Assembly (NCBI GenBank): GCA_964575185.1
Contig: CAZNPW010000010.1
Coordinates: 1 to 64,000, forward strand
Origin: CAZNPW01 sp964575185
GTDB taxonomy: Bacteria > Pseudomonadota > Alphaproteobacteria > Rhodobacterales > Rhodobacteraceae
Direction of reading: 5' to 3'
DNA length: 64,000 nucleotides
The position numbers and the translations under genes are program-made. Below the pieces are notes generated by a model that was not told where the DNA came from, did no database searches, and saw nothing but the letters and a program-made list of their open reading frames with translations. Each line of letters begins with the position of its first letter. Position 1 is the stretch's first letter. This document shows, piece after piece, positions 16,029 to 24,623 of the stretch.

Positions 16029-16979
16029 TCACTCCGGTTTCAGGGGGCGGGCGAGCAGCGTCGTCGCCGCCGCGGCGAAGTCTATCCGTCCGGCGCAGAG
16101 CGCTGCAACCGTCGCGATCAGCGGCGCGTCGACGCCGAGGCGGGCGGCAAGGTCCGCAGCCGCCTGCGCCGTGGCGCGGCCTTCCACGGTGCCGCCGGGC
16201 GGCGCGTCGCCGCGCCCCAGGGCCTGGCCGAAGGCGAAGTTCCGCGACTGCGGCGAGGTGCAGGTCAGCACCAGGTCGCCGAGGCCCGAAAGCCCCGCCA
16301 GCGTCTCGGGACGGGCCCCCAGCGCGGAGGCCAGCCGCGTCATCTCGGCAAAGCCGCGGGCGATGATGGCAGCCCGCGCACTGTCGCCGAAGCCCGCGCC
16401 GATGGCGGCACCGGCGGCGATGGCGATGACGTTCTTCAGGGCGCCGCCGAGTTCGGCCCCGCGGAGGTCGTCGGTGAGGTAGAGCCGCAGGTGCGGCCCC
16501 GACAGCGCGGCCTGCAGGGCGGCTCCGGAGGGGTCGGCGCAGGCGAGCGTCAGCGCGGTGGGCAGCCCCGCCGCGATGTCGGCGGCGAAGCTGGGGCCGG
16601 TCAGGACGGCGGGAATGGCCCGCGGCAGCGCGGCCCGGATCGTCGCGGCGGGCCCATTGCCGGTGGCGAGGTCCAGCCCCTTGCAGGCCGCGACCGTCGC
16701 GTGGCCGTCGGGCAGCCGCCCGCCCGCCAGGAACGGCGCGAGCGCCTGGGCGGGGACGGCCAGCACCAGCACGTCGCCGGGGTCGGCCTGCACGACACTG
16801 CCAAGGGCGAGGCCGGGCGGCAGGGTCACGCCCGGCAGCCGCGCGCGGTTCTGCCCCGCAGCGCGGAGCGCGGCGGCGGTGGCGGCATCGCGCGCGACGA
16901 GCTCCACCTGCCGTCCGGCCCGCGCCCAGGCCACCGCGAGCGCCGTGCCGAAGGCCCCCGCGCCGATCACCCGGATCAC
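16029..16979 (-). CDS. gpsA: Glycerol-3-phosphate dehydrogenase [NAD(P)+]
   Basis: Reduces dihydroxyacetone phosphate to sn-glycerol-3-phosphate for phospholipid synthesis (cytoplasmic). 316 residues with the N-terminal Rossmann motif VIGAGAFGTALAVAWA, ACKGLDLATG, VLTGPSFAADIAAGLPTA, the catalytic Lys in GALKNVIAIAAGAAIG, and the C-terminal LSGLGDLVLTCTSPQSRNFAFG. The GTG start overlaps the tsaD stop (GTGA). The pairing tsaD-gpsA-yciI-eve is common in Rhodobacterales. Confidence 0.97.
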   Translation of the reverse strand: MIRVIGAGAFGTALAVAWARAGRQVELVARDAATAAALRAAGQNRARLPGVTLPPGLALGSVVQADPGDVLVLAVPAQALAPFLAGGRLPDGHATVAACKGLDLATGNGPAATIRAALPRAIPAVLTGPSFAADIAAGLPTALTLACADPSGAALQAALSGPHLRLYLTDDLRGAELGGALKNVIAIAAGAAIGAGFGDSARAAIIARGFAEMTRLASALGARPETLAGLSGLGDLVLTCTSPQSRNFAFGQALGRGDAPPGGTVEGRATAQAAADLAARLGVDAPLIATVAALCAGRIDFAAAATTLLARPLKPE

Positions 16980-18049
16980 GCCTTGGCCCCGCGCCGCCCG
17001 CTGCCGACCAGGGGCGCAGCGGTGTCGTCGAGCGGCCAGCGCGGCCGGGCGGTCAGGTCGGTGCCGGGGGGGACGCCGGCGCGGGCGCGCTCGATCCCGG
17101 CCCAGGCGATCATCGCGGCGTTGTCGGTGCAGAGCGCCAGCGGCGGGGCCACGAAGGCCACCCCGCGGGCGGATGCAAGGGCAGTCAGCCGGGCGCGGAG
17201 GGTCGCGTTGGCCGCGACGCCGCCTGCGACGGCCATGGCCGGGGCGGCGGGGGCGAGCGCCAGATAGGCGTCGAGCGCGCGGGCGGTCCTGGCCGCCAGC
17301 ACGTCGGCCACCGCCGCCTGGAACCCGGCGCAGAGGTCGGCGCGGGCCTGCGCGGGCAGGCCGCCGTGCCGCGCCAGCAGGTCGTCGCGGGCGCGCAGCA
17401 CGGCGGTCTTGAGGCCGGAGAAGCTGAGGTCCATCCCCGGCCGGTCGAGCAGCGGGCGGGGGAGGGCGAAGCGGGCGGGGTCGCCCGTCGCGGCCTCGGC
17501 CTCGACCGCCGGGCCGCCGGGCTGGGGCAGCGCGAGCAGGCGCGCGACCTTGTCGAAGGCCTCGCCCGGCGCGTCGTCGATGGTGCCGCCGAGCCGGGTG
17601 AAGGTCAGCGCGTCCCGCGCGATCAGGAACTGGCAATGCCCGCCCGAGACGAGGAGCACGAGGTAGGGGAAGGCGAGGCCATCGGTGAGGCGCGGCGTCA
17701 GCGCGTGCCCGGCGAGGTGGTTCACGCCCCAAAGCGGCAGGCCGGTCGCCGCCGCCAGCCCGCGCGCGGCCATGACGCCCGACAGCACGCCGCCGATCAG
17801 CCCCGGGCCGGAGGTGACGACGATGCCGTCGAGGTCGGCGAAGCCGAGCCCGGCGTCGGCCATCGCCTGCGCGATGACGGTATCGAGACGTTCGGCATGG
17901 GCGCGGGCGGCGATTTCGGGGACGACGCCGCCGAAATCCGCGTGCAGCGCGCGCTGGCCCTCGACCACCGAGGACAGGATGCGCCGGTCGCCGCCCACGA
18001 CGGCGGCCGCGGTGTCGTCGCAGCTCGATTCGATCCCGAGAAACAGCAT
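16976..18049 (-). CDS. tsaD: tRNA N6-adenosine threonylcarbamoyltransferase TsaD
   Basis: Transfers the threonylcarbamoyl group to A37 of tRNAs that read ANN codons, with TsaB and TsaE. 357 residues of the ASKHA/Kae1 fold: LGIESSCDDTAAAVV, TSGPGLIGGVLSG, metal ligands in NHLAGHA, LVSGGHCQFL, GGTIDDAPGEAFDKVA, and a C-terminal CTDNAAMIAWAG. The ATG lacks a strong ribosome site. It starts 58 bp from divergent hemD, so the two share an upstream region. It heads the tsaD-gpsA-yciI-eve operon. Confidence 0.97.
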   Translation of the reverse strand: MLFLGIESSCDDTAAAVVGGDRRILSSVVEGQRALHADFGGVVPEIAARAHAERLDTVIAQAMADAGLGFADLDGIVVTSGPGLIGGVLSGVMAARGLAAATGLPLWGVNHLAGHALTPRLTDGLAFPYLVLLVSGGHCQFLIARDALTFTRLGGTIDDAPGEAFDKVARLLALPQPGGPAVEAEAATGDPARFALPRPLLDRPGMDLSFSGLKTAVLRARDDLLARHGGLPAQARADLCAGFQAAVADVLAARTARALDAYLALAPAAPAMAVAGGVAANATLRARLTALASARGVAFVAPPLALCTDNAAMIAWAGIERARAGVPPGTDLTARPRWPLDDTAAPLVGSGRRGAKA

Positions 18050-18107
18050 CGGTCCCGCCCGGGCGGCGCGGTTGCGCCTTGCCGGGGGGGCAGGTAACAC
18101 CCCGCCC

Positions 18108-18878
18108 ATGACCGCACAAGCGCCGCCCCCGCGCGTCATCCTGACCCGGCCCGCCGTGCAGGCGCGCCGCTTCGCTGCGGCGCTGCGGCGGGCGGTGCCG
18201 GGGCTGCGGATCATGATCGCGCCGCTGATGGAGGAGGTGCTGCTGCATCCCGTCCCGGAGCTTGCGGGACGCGGGGTGATCCTCACCTCCGAGACCGGGG
18301 TGCGTGCCGCCGTCCGGCTGATCCCGTCCGGCGGACGCGGGGCGGCGTGGTGCGTCGGCCCCCGCACCGCCGCCGCCGCACGCCGCGCGGGGTTCGCCGC
18401 GCAGGCCGTGGGCGGCGACGCCGACGCGCTGGTCGCGGCGCTGGCGCGGCCCGGCCCGCCGCTGGTCCACCTGCGCGGCGAGGAGGCGCGCGGCGACGTG
18501 GCGCGGCGGCTGACCGCGGCGGGGCGGGCGACGGACGAGGTGGTCGTCTACCGGCAGGAGGCGCGTTCCCTGACGCCGCGCGCGCGGGCGGTGCTGGGCG
18601 GGCCGGGGCCGGTGATCGTGCCGCTGTTCTCGCCGCGCTCGGCCGCGCTGTTCCGCGCGGCGGTGCCCGCGCCGGGGGCGGGCGTGACGCTCGCGGCCTT
18701 CAGCCCGGCGGTGGCGGCGGAACTGCCGCCCGGCCCCCGCGTTCTGCTGACACCCCGCCCCGAGGGCCCGGCGATGATCGCGCTGATCGCCGGATGGGCG
18801 GCGGAAATGCGGTTGACTCCCCTTTCCGATCCGCAGGCAGATGGGCGCGCGGTCCGCGCAATGGAATCAGAGTCATGA
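18108..18878 (+). CDS. hemD: Uroporphyrinogen-III synthase
   Basis: Cyclises hydroxymethylbilane to uroporphyrinogen III in tetrapyrrole synthesis. A 256-residue two-lobed protein: RVILTRPAVQARRFAAALRR, LILTSETGVRAA-like GVILTSETGVRAAV, WCVGPRTAAAARRAGFAA, LVHLRGEEARGDVARRL, VVVYRQEA, VIVPLFSPRSAALF. The family is poorly conserved, so the assignment rests on these motifs and on the downstream mitofilin-like gene and hemY. Its stop overlaps the next ATG (ATGA). Confidence 0.93.
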   Translation: MTAQAPPPRVILTRPAVQARRFAAALRRAVPGLRIMIAPLMEEVLLHPVPELAGRGVILTSETGVRAAVRLIPSGGRGAAWCVGPRTAAAARRAGFAAQAVGGDADALVAALARPGPPLVHLRGEEARGDVARRLTAAGRATDEVVVYRQEARSLTPRARAVLGGPGPVIVPLFSPRSAALFRAAVPAPGAGVTLAAFSPAVAAELPPGPRVLLTPRPEGPAMIALIAGWAAEMRLTPLSDPQADGRAVRAMESES

Positions 18879-19954
18879 GTGACACCGACACCCCTTCCCC
18901 GGACGACGCGACGCGGGTGCGGCCCGTGGCCGACCCCGTGGCCGACCCCGTGACAGAGCCGGTGCCCGACCCCGTCACAGAGCCGGTGGCCGCCCCGCCG
19001 CCGCGCCGTGGCGGGGGCGTGCTTCTGGTGCTGGGCGGGGCGGTGGCGGCGGTGCTGGGCTATGGCCTCGCGCAGGTCGTGCCCGACGGCTGGCCCTTGC
19101 CCGACGGCGGCGCGCTGACCCGGGGGCAGGCCGAGCTGGCGCAGCGGCTGACCGCCGCCGAGTCGGCTTTGGCCGACAGCGCGGCGCGGGCGGCGGATCT
19201 GCAGGCCTCGCTCGACGCGCTGGCGCAGAGCGTGGCGAACCTGCCCGCCGCCCCTGCGGCCCCCGACCTGACCCCACTGGAAGGGCGGCTGTCGACGCTC
19301 GAGACGCAGGTGCAGGGGATTGCGACGCTGCCTGCCGGGGATGGACCGGCGAATGCGGCGCTGGCGGCGCAGGTGGCATCGCTGCAGGCCGAGGTGCAGC
19401 GGCTGGCGGCGGCACCCGCCGCACCCGTCGCCGATACCGCAGCGATCACCGCCGCCGTCGCCGAGGCGCAGGCGGGGGCCGAGGCCCTGCGCCGGGCGGG
19501 CGCGATCGACCGCGTGGCCGCCGCGCTGCAGACGGGCGGTGCCTACGCCGACGCGCTCGCCGCGCTGGGCGAGGTGCCGGCGGAGCTGTCGGGCCCGGCG
19601 GCCACGGGCGTCGCGACCGATGCGGCGCTGCTGGACGCCTTCCCCGAGGCCGCCCGCGCCGCGCTGGCGGCGGTTGCGACGGAGGACGCGCGGGCCGGCG
19701 GCTGGGGCGACCGGGCGCTCGCCTTCCTGCAGATGCAGACCGGGGCGCGGTCGGTGACCGCGCGCGACGGGACGACCCCCGACGCGATCCTGTCGCGCGC
19801 CGAGGCCGCGCTGCGCGAGGGGCGGCTGGCCGATGCGGTGGCCGAGGTGCAGGCGCTGCCGCCGCCGGCGCAGCCCGCGATGGCGGACTGGCTGGCGCAG
19901 GCGCAGGCGACGCTCGCGGCCCGCGCGGCGCTGGCCGGGCTGCTGGGGGGCTGA
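18875..19954 (+). CDS. Mitofilin/HemX-like membrane protein (COG4223)
   Basis: A 359-residue single-pass inner-membrane protein. The cytoplasmic N-terminus (about 1-45) carries a Pro-Val-Ala/Asp-Pro repeat (PVADPVADPVTEPVPDPV). A transmembrane helix GVLLVLGGAVAAVLGYGLAQVV follows, then a long Ala-rich coiled coil (about 80-200). The C-terminal helical domain ends SRAEAALREGRLADAVAEVQALP, a mitofilin-like signature. It is coupled to hemD and lies one base before hemY; this trio is conserved in alphaproteobacteria. The role is probably structural at the membrane; it is not a methyltransferase. Confidence 0.85.
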   Translation: MSDTDTPSPDDATRVRPVADPVADPVTEPVPDPVTEPVAAPPPRRGGGVLLVLGGAVAAVLGYGLAQVVPDGWPLPDGGALTRGQAELAQRLTAAESALADSAARAADLQASLDALAQSVANLPAAPAAPDLTPLEGRLSTLETQVQGIATLPAGDGPANAALAAQVASLQAEVQRLAAAPAAPVADTAAITAAVAEAQAGAEALRRAGAIDRVAAALQTGGAYADALAALGEVPAELSGPAATGVATDAALLDAFPEAARAALAAVATEDARAGGWGDRALAFLQMQTGARSVTARDGTTPDAILSRAEAALREGRLADAVAEVQALPPPAQPAMADWLAQAQATLAARAALAGLLGG

Positions 19955-19955
19955 G

Positions 19956-21386
19956 ATGCTCTGGTCGCTTCTGAAGGTCCTGGTTTTCGTCCTGGTCATC
20001 GCGGGCCTCGCGCTCGCGGGCGGCTGGCTGGCCGAGACGGCCGAGGGCCTGCGGATGGTCGTGGCGGGCACCGAGCTGACGCTCGGCCCGGTGCAGGCGA
20101 TCGTCGCGCTGCTGCTGCTCGCGCTGGCGCTGTGGCTGGTGCTCAAGCTCGCCGGGCTGGTCGTGGCGACGATCCGCTTCCTGTCGGGCGACGAGACCGC
20201 GATCAGCCGCTATTTCGACCGCAACCGCGAGCGCAAGGGCGTGGACGCGATGGGGCAGTCGCTGGTGGCGCTGGCGGCGGGCGAGGGGCGGGTGGCGCTG
20301 GCACGGGCCGAGAAGGCCGCGCGCTACCTCGACCGGCCCGAGGCGACGCAGGTGCTGGTGGCGCAGGCGGCGCTGGCGGCGGGCAACACGACGCGGGCCG
20401 GGCAGGCCTATCGCGCGATGCTGGCCGCGCCCGAGACGCGGTTCGTGGGCATCCGCGGGCTGATGCAGCAGAAGCTGGCCGAGGGCGACACGGCGACCGC
20501 GCTGAAGCTCGCCGAGAAGGCCGTGGCGCTAAAGCCGCGCCATGCCGACACGCAGGCGACGCTGCTGAAGCTGCAGCAGGAACGCAAGGACTGGTCGGGC
20601 GCGCGGTCGACGCTCGGGGCGCAGCTGAAGGCCGGGGCGCTGCCGAAGGACGTCTATCGCCGCCGCGACGCGGTGCTGGCGCTGCAGCAGGCGAAGGGTG
20701 TCTTCGAGGAGGGCGCGAGCATCGAGGCGCGCGAGGCCGCCATCGCGGCGAACCGGCAGTCGCCCGACCTGATCCCCGCCGCCGCCATGGCCGCGCGCGC
20801 GCTGGCCGACAAGGGCGACCGCAAGGGCGCGACGCGCGTCATCAAGAAGGCCTGGTCGGTGATGCCGCACCCCGATCTCGCCGCCGCCTTCGCCGACATC
20901 GAGCCGGATGAAACCCCGGCGCGGCGGATCAAGCGGTTCCGCGAGCTGATCGGCCGCGACCAGGGCGAGGAAGCGATGCTGACGCTGGCCGAGCTGCACA
21001 TCGCCGACGAGGACTTTCCGGCGGCGCGGCGGGCGATGGGCGACATCGCGGCGCGGCATCCGACGCGCCGGGCGATGGCGCTGATGGCCGCGATCGCGCG
21101 GGGCGAGGGGGAGGACGATCAGGTGGTGCGCGGCTGGCTCGCCCGGGCGGTCACCGCGCCGCGGGGGCCGCAGTGGGTGTGCAACACCTGCCACGCCGTC
21201 CACGCGACCTGGGCCCCGATCTGCGACAACTGCGGCGGATTCGATACCCTGGCCTGGACCGAACCGGCCGAGACGGCGGCCGACCCCGCGCGCGGGGCGG
21301 CGGTGCTGCCGCTGATCGTGGGCAAGCCCGCCGCGCCGGTGGTGGAGGACGGCGTCGACGCCAGGGTCGTGCGCGACCCCGCGTGA
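19956..21386 (+). CDS. hemY: HemY-type TPR membrane protein with C-terminal zinc ribbon
   Basis: A 476-residue protein of the proteobacterial HemY family (a TPR protein, not the Bacillus protoporphyrinogen oxidase). Two N-terminal transmembrane helices (about 3-25 and 45-70) and the conserved RFLSGDETAISRYFDRNRERKG lead to TPR-like helices across 85-400. The C-terminus adds a rubredoxin-like ribbon, WVCNTCHAVHATWAPICDNCGG, with two CxxC pairs. Function is linked to heme synthesis or quality control but is not established. One base separates it from the previous gene. Confidence 0.9.
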   Translation: MLWSLLKVLVFVLVIAGLALAGGWLAETAEGLRMVVAGTELTLGPVQAIVALLLLALALWLVLKLAGLVVATIRFLSGDETAISRYFDRNRERKGVDAMGQSLVALAAGEGRVALARAEKAARYLDRPEATQVLVAQAALAAGNTTRAGQAYRAMLAAPETRFVGIRGLMQQKLAEGDTATALKLAEKAVALKPRHADTQATLLKLQQERKDWSGARSTLGAQLKAGALPKDVYRRRDAVLALQQAKGVFEEGASIEAREAAIAANRQSPDLIPAAAMAARALADKGDRKGATRVIKKAWSVMPHPDLAAAFADIEPDETPARRIKRFRELIGRDQGEEAMLTLAELHIADEDFPAARRAMGDIAARHPTRRAMALMAAIARGEGEDDQVVRGWLARAVTAPRGPQWVCNTCHAVHATWAPICDNCGGFDTLAWTEPAETAADPARGAAVLPLIVGKPAAPVVEDGVDARVVRDPA

Positions 21387-21419
21387 GGTCCGGTCGGGGC
21401 CGTCACGCCGCAGCCGCGG

Positions 21420-22409
21420 TCACAGCCCCGCTTCCAGCATGCCCTTGATGGCAAGGCAATTGGTCAGCGAGGTCGCGAGGACGTCGATGGTGTCCGTCCG
21501 CAGCGCCCCGAGGATGGCCATGGCCTTGCTTGGTTCCGAAGCGACGGCGATCGTGGTCGAGGTGCGCTGCAGGTCTTCGCGCGTCAGGCCGATGACCCGT
21601 CCGCCGAGGGCGTCGTTGCACGGCGTTCCGGAAGCGTCGAAGAAGTCGTAGCCCATCAGGTCGCCGACGACCTTGGCGTCCTGCGCCTTCTGCAGTTCCT
21701 CGCGCGAGAACCAGCCCATGCGCGACATGTGACTGTCCGGCCCGAGGTCGCCGATGCCGACCAGCGCGAAATCGGCGCTGCGCGCGAGGTTCAGGGTGCG
21801 GCGCACCGTGGCGTTGCGCATCAGACTTTCCCGCAGGTCGGCCTCGGGCACGTAGGCGGGTGCATAGAGGGTGACGGCGTTGCCGCCGAACCGCCGCGCG
21901 AGATTCCGGCAGATATGGTCGGCATTGCCTTCGGACCCGGCCTCGGCGGCCCCTCCGCTGGCCGATACGAAGGTCAGCGAGTGAAAGGTGCGCGACGCCT
22001 GGTTCTCGGCCACGGCAGCGACGTTCCGCCCCATGCCGACGGCGACGATCAGGTTTTCGCGCAGGTTGGATTCGAGGAAGTGGGTGACGGTCATCGCGAC
22101 ATTGCGCCGCTGCTGGTCGGCCGACTGCGAGTCGGGCGAGACGAGCAGGTGCTTCAGCCCGAACCGGTCGCAAAGCTCGCGTTCCAGCGCGCGGGTCTGG
22201 GTGGAATGGAACCGGACGCGGATTTCGACGAGGCCGGCCTCCTCGGCCTCCTTCAGCATGCGGTTGACCTTCATGCGCGACAGGTCGAGCGCCCGCGCGA
22301 TGCTGTCCTGGGTCTCGCCCGCGATGTAGTAGCGCCGCGCGATCTCGGCCAGCAGGCCGTGCCCGGGCGTATCCAGGCGGGTCGCATCCGAACTGCCGGG
22401 CGCGGACAA
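21420..22409 (-). CDS. SorC/DeoR-type sugar-binding transcriptional regulator
   Basis: A 329-residue regulator. An N-terminal helix-turn-helix (AEIARRYYIAGETQDSIARALDLSRMKVNRMLKEAEEAGLVEI) precedes a phosphosugar-binding isomerase-like domain (NLIVAVGMGRNVAAVAE, NADHICRNLARRFGG, ADFALVGIGDLGPDSHM, IAVASEPSKAMAILGAL). I chose a TTG start eight bases after GAGGA because the first in-frame ATG lies inside the helix-turn-helix; the start is uncertain. It is co-transcribed with rpiB and probably senses a sugar phosphate of the pathway encoded opposite. Confidence 0.85.
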   Translation of the reverse strand: MSAPGSSDATRLDTPGHGLLAEIARRYYIAGETQDSIARALDLSRMKVNRMLKEAEEAGLVEIRVRFHSTQTRALERELCDRFGLKHLLVSPDSQSADQQRRNVAMTVTHFLESNLRENLIVAVGMGRNVAAVAENQASRTFHSLTFVSASGGAAEAGSEGNADHICRNLARRFGGNAVTLYAPAYVPEADLRESLMRNATVRRTLNLARSADFALVGIGDLGPDSHMSRMGWFSREELQKAQDAKVVGDLMGYDFFDASGTPCNDALGGRVIGLTREDLQRTSTTIAVASEPSKAMAILGALRTDTIDVLATSLTNCLAIKGMLEAGL

Positions 22410-22425
22410 GCGGTGGTTCCTCGGT

Positions 22426-22881
22426 TCAGGGCCCCGTGGGCCGGGCGTTTTCGTACTGCACGATCCTGTCCACCTTCGGACCGGAGCGACCGCGTTCGAA
22501 CGATGCGCCAAGGAATGACGAAACGATGCTCTTTGCAAGCTCGGGCCCGATCACGCGCGCCCCGAGGCAGATGATCTGGGCGTCGTTGCTCTTCCGGGCG
22601 CGTTCGGCCGAATAGGTGTCATGCGCCTGGGCCGCCCTGATGCCGTGCACCTTGTTCGCGCTGATGCAGACGCCGATCCCCGTGCCGCAGATGAGCACCG
22701 CGCGGTCGTGGTCGCCGCGCGCCACGGCACCGGCCACGGCAAAGGCGATGTCGGGATAGAGCGCGGTCTCGCCCGACCGGACCCCGAAATCCGTCACGTC
22801 GTGCCCGAGAGCCCCCACATGCGACGCAAGCAGCTCCTTCAGGTCGAATCCTGCCTCGTCGCAGCCGATTGCAACACGCAT
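22426..22881 (-). CDS. rpiB: RpiB/LacAB-type sugar-phosphate isomerase
   Basis: A 151-residue isomerase: MRVAIGCDEAGFDLKELLASH, ETALYPDIAFAVAGAVARGDHDRAVLICGTGIGVCISANKVHGIRAA, HDTYSAERARKSNDAQIICLGARVIG. The catalytic Cys in ICGTGIG and the His in HDTYSAERAR are present. The usual SDHAG motif reads CDEAG, so the substrate-binding His is replaced by Glu. That, and the neighbourhood, favour a specialised tetrose- or tetrulose-phosphate isomerase over housekeeping ribose-5-phosphate isomerase; this is inference. GGAGG is five bases before the ATG. Confidence 0.9.
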   Translation of the reverse strand: MRVAIGCDEAGFDLKELLASHVGALGHDVTDFGVRSGETALYPDIAFAVAGAVARGDHDRAVLICGTGIGVCISANKVHGIRAAQAHDTYSAERARKSNDAQIICLGARVIGPELAKSIVSSFLGASFERGRSGPKVDRIVQYENARPTGP

Positions 22882-22902
22882 GAGCGCCTCCGTCGTCGCA
22901 GT

Positions 22903-22925
22903 CATATGAACGATGCACGTGCAAA
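22903..22925 (-). promoter_or_regulatory. Candidate operator copy 1 (CATATG-N10-GTGCAAA), rpiB side
   Basis: CATATG, 10 bases and GTGCAAA, about 20 bp upstream of the rpiB ATG. It includes the perfect palindrome TGCACGTGCA (22914-22923). The same spaced element recurs near the ABC transporter gene. Probable binding site of the SorC-type regulator; inference. Confidence 0.5.
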
Positions 22926-23072
22926 TGTCAATCTTGGGAGGGCCGATGTCTTCGGTCATGGCGGGGCAGTCATGACGAGAACCTGCATGGAACAGGGGTT
23001 TCGTTGGGGTATCCGGCGTTCCGGAGCCGGACTGCACATGCGCGGGCCGAAGGACGAGCTTGACTCGCGGAA

Positions 23073-23095
23073 CATATGCGCAGAGACTGTGCAAA
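23073..23095 (+). promoter_or_regulatory. Candidate operator copy 2 (CATATG-N10-GTGCAAA), transporter side
   Basis: The same CATATG-N10-GTGCAAA arrangement as on the other side of this divergent intergenic region, 170 bp away, ending about 18 bp before the transporter ATPase ATG. The inner ten bases differ, so the shared outer blocks look selected. Confidence 0.5.
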
Positions 23096-23113
23096 AGCTT
23101 GACGGAGGGGGCG

Positions 23114-24595
23114 ATGCAGCCGAAGCTGCTGGACGTCGAGGGGGTGACCAAGTCGTTCGGCGGCGTCGCGGCCCTGTCGAACGCCCGCTTCGCGCTGGAC
23201 CGCGGTTCGGTCCATGCCCTGTGCGGCGGCAACGGCGCGGGCAAGTCCACCCTTCTTTCCATCGTCATGGGCATCCAGACCCGCGACTCCGGGATCGTCC
23301 GGCGCGACGGGCGCGAGGTGAACTTCCGCACCCCGCGCGAGGCGCTGGGCGCCGGCATCTCGATCATCGAGCAGGAGCTGAGCCCGGTTCCGGCGATGTC
23401 GGTCGCCGAGAACATCTTTCTCGGCCGCGAGCCGCTCGCCGGGTTCGGCCGCATCGACTTCCGCCGGATGAACGCGCGGGCGCAGGCGTTGCTGGACGAT
23501 CTGCATTTCGCCATCGATGCGCGCACGCCGATGATGGACCTGAGCGTCGCGCAACTGCAACTGGTCGAGATCGCCCGGGCCCTCAGCCACGACGCCGAGG
23601 TCATCATCATGGACGAGCCGACCTCGGCGCTCGGCGAGGCGGAGGCCGACCAGCTTTTCGCCGCGATCCGGACGCTGAAGGCCAAGGGCAAGGGCATCAT
23701 CTACGTCAGCCACCGCCTGTCCGAAATCTTCCAGATCGCCGACACCTACACCGTGTTCCGCGACGGGGCCTTCGTCGCGAGCGGTCCCCTGGGGACGGTG
23801 AGCCGGGAAGCGCTGATCCAGATGATCGTCGGACGCCCGCTGACCGAGGAGTTCGTCAAGACGAATGCCCCGGGCGAAGATGTCGTGCTGGCGGTCCGCG
23901 GCCTGAACTCGATCAACCGGGTCCGCGACGTGAGCTTCCATGTCCGCCGCGGCGAGATCCTCGCGATCTTCGGCCTTATGGGGTCGGGACGCAGCGAGAT
24001 CTTCGAGCGGCTGTTCGGGCTTGTCGCCGACCGGGGGGGCGAGGTCGTGCTGGAGGGCCGCACGATCCGCCTGTCCTCTCCCGCCGAGGCCATCGGGCAT
24101 GGCATGGCCTTCGTGACCGAGGACCGCAAGGGCAGCGGTCTGGTGCTGTCGGCCAGCGTGCGCGACAACATCTGCATGGCGCACCTGCCGCACCTGGGCA
24201 CCGGCCCGGTGATGAGCGGGCGGCGCGAAGCGATGTCGGCGCGGCAGATGATCGCGAGGTTCGGCATCAGGACGGCAAGCGACAGGCTCGAGGTGTCGGC
24301 GCTGTCGGGCGGCAACCAGCAGAAGGTGGTTCTGGGCAAGTGGTTCCTGACCGAGCCGAAGGTCCTGCTTCTGGACGAGCCGACGCGCGGCGTGGACGTG
24401 GGCGCAAAGCGCGAGATCTACCGCGTGATGTCCGATTTCGCGTCGGCCGGAGGGGCTGTGGTCATGATCTCGTCGGAGACCGACGAGGTTGTCGGGATGG
24501 CCGACCGCGCGGTCGTCATGCGCGACGGGCGCATTTCCGGCGAAGTGCCGCGCGCCGACCTGTCGGCCGACCGGCTTGTCCATCTGGCGGCGTGA
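23114..24595 (+). CDS. Sugar ABC transporter ATP-binding protein (RbsA type)
   Basis: A 493-residue ATPase with two fused nucleotide-binding domains, which energises carbohydrate import. The first domain has Walker A GGNGAGKST, signature region LSVAQLQLVEIARAL, Walker B VIIMDEPTSAL and a switch His in YVSHRL. The second has a degenerate Walker A (GLMGSGRSEI, Lys replaced), then LSGGNQQKVVLGKW and LLLDEPTRGVDVGAK. This pattern is normal for RbsA/XylG/MglA proteins. GGAGG lies five bases before the ATG. First gene of the transporter-SDR-dhaKL operon. Confidence 0.96.
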   Translation: MQPKLLDVEGVTKSFGGVAALSNARFALDRGSVHALCGGNGAGKSTLLSIVMGIQTRDSGIVRRDGREVNFRTPREALGAGISIIEQELSPVPAMSVAENIFLGREPLAGFGRIDFRRMNARAQALLDDLHFAIDARTPMMDLSVAQLQLVEIARALSHDAEVIIMDEPTSALGEAEADQLFAAIRTLKAKGKGIIYVSHRLSEIFQIADTYTVFRDGAFVASGPLGTVSREALIQMIVGRPLTEEFVKTNAPGEDVVLAVRGLNSINRVRDVSFHVRRGEILAIFGLMGSGRSEIFERLFGLVADRGGEVVLEGRTIRLSSPAEAIGHGMAFVTEDRKGSGLVLSASVRDNICMAHLPHLGTGPVMSGRREAMSARQMIARFGIRTASDRLEVSALSGGNQQKVVLGKWFLTEPKVLLLDEPTRGVDVGAKREIYRVMSDFASAGGAVVMISSETDEVVGMADRAVVMRDGRISGEVPRADLSADRLVHLAA

Positions 24596-24623
24596 CGGGC
24601 GGGTGCGGGGAGAGGCCGATGTG

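Noticed and set aside
19956..21386. HemY as protoporphyrinogen oxidase
   Set aside because: The protein is a TPR membrane protein of the proteobacterial family; no FAD-binding motif is present. HemJ is the likely oxidase here.
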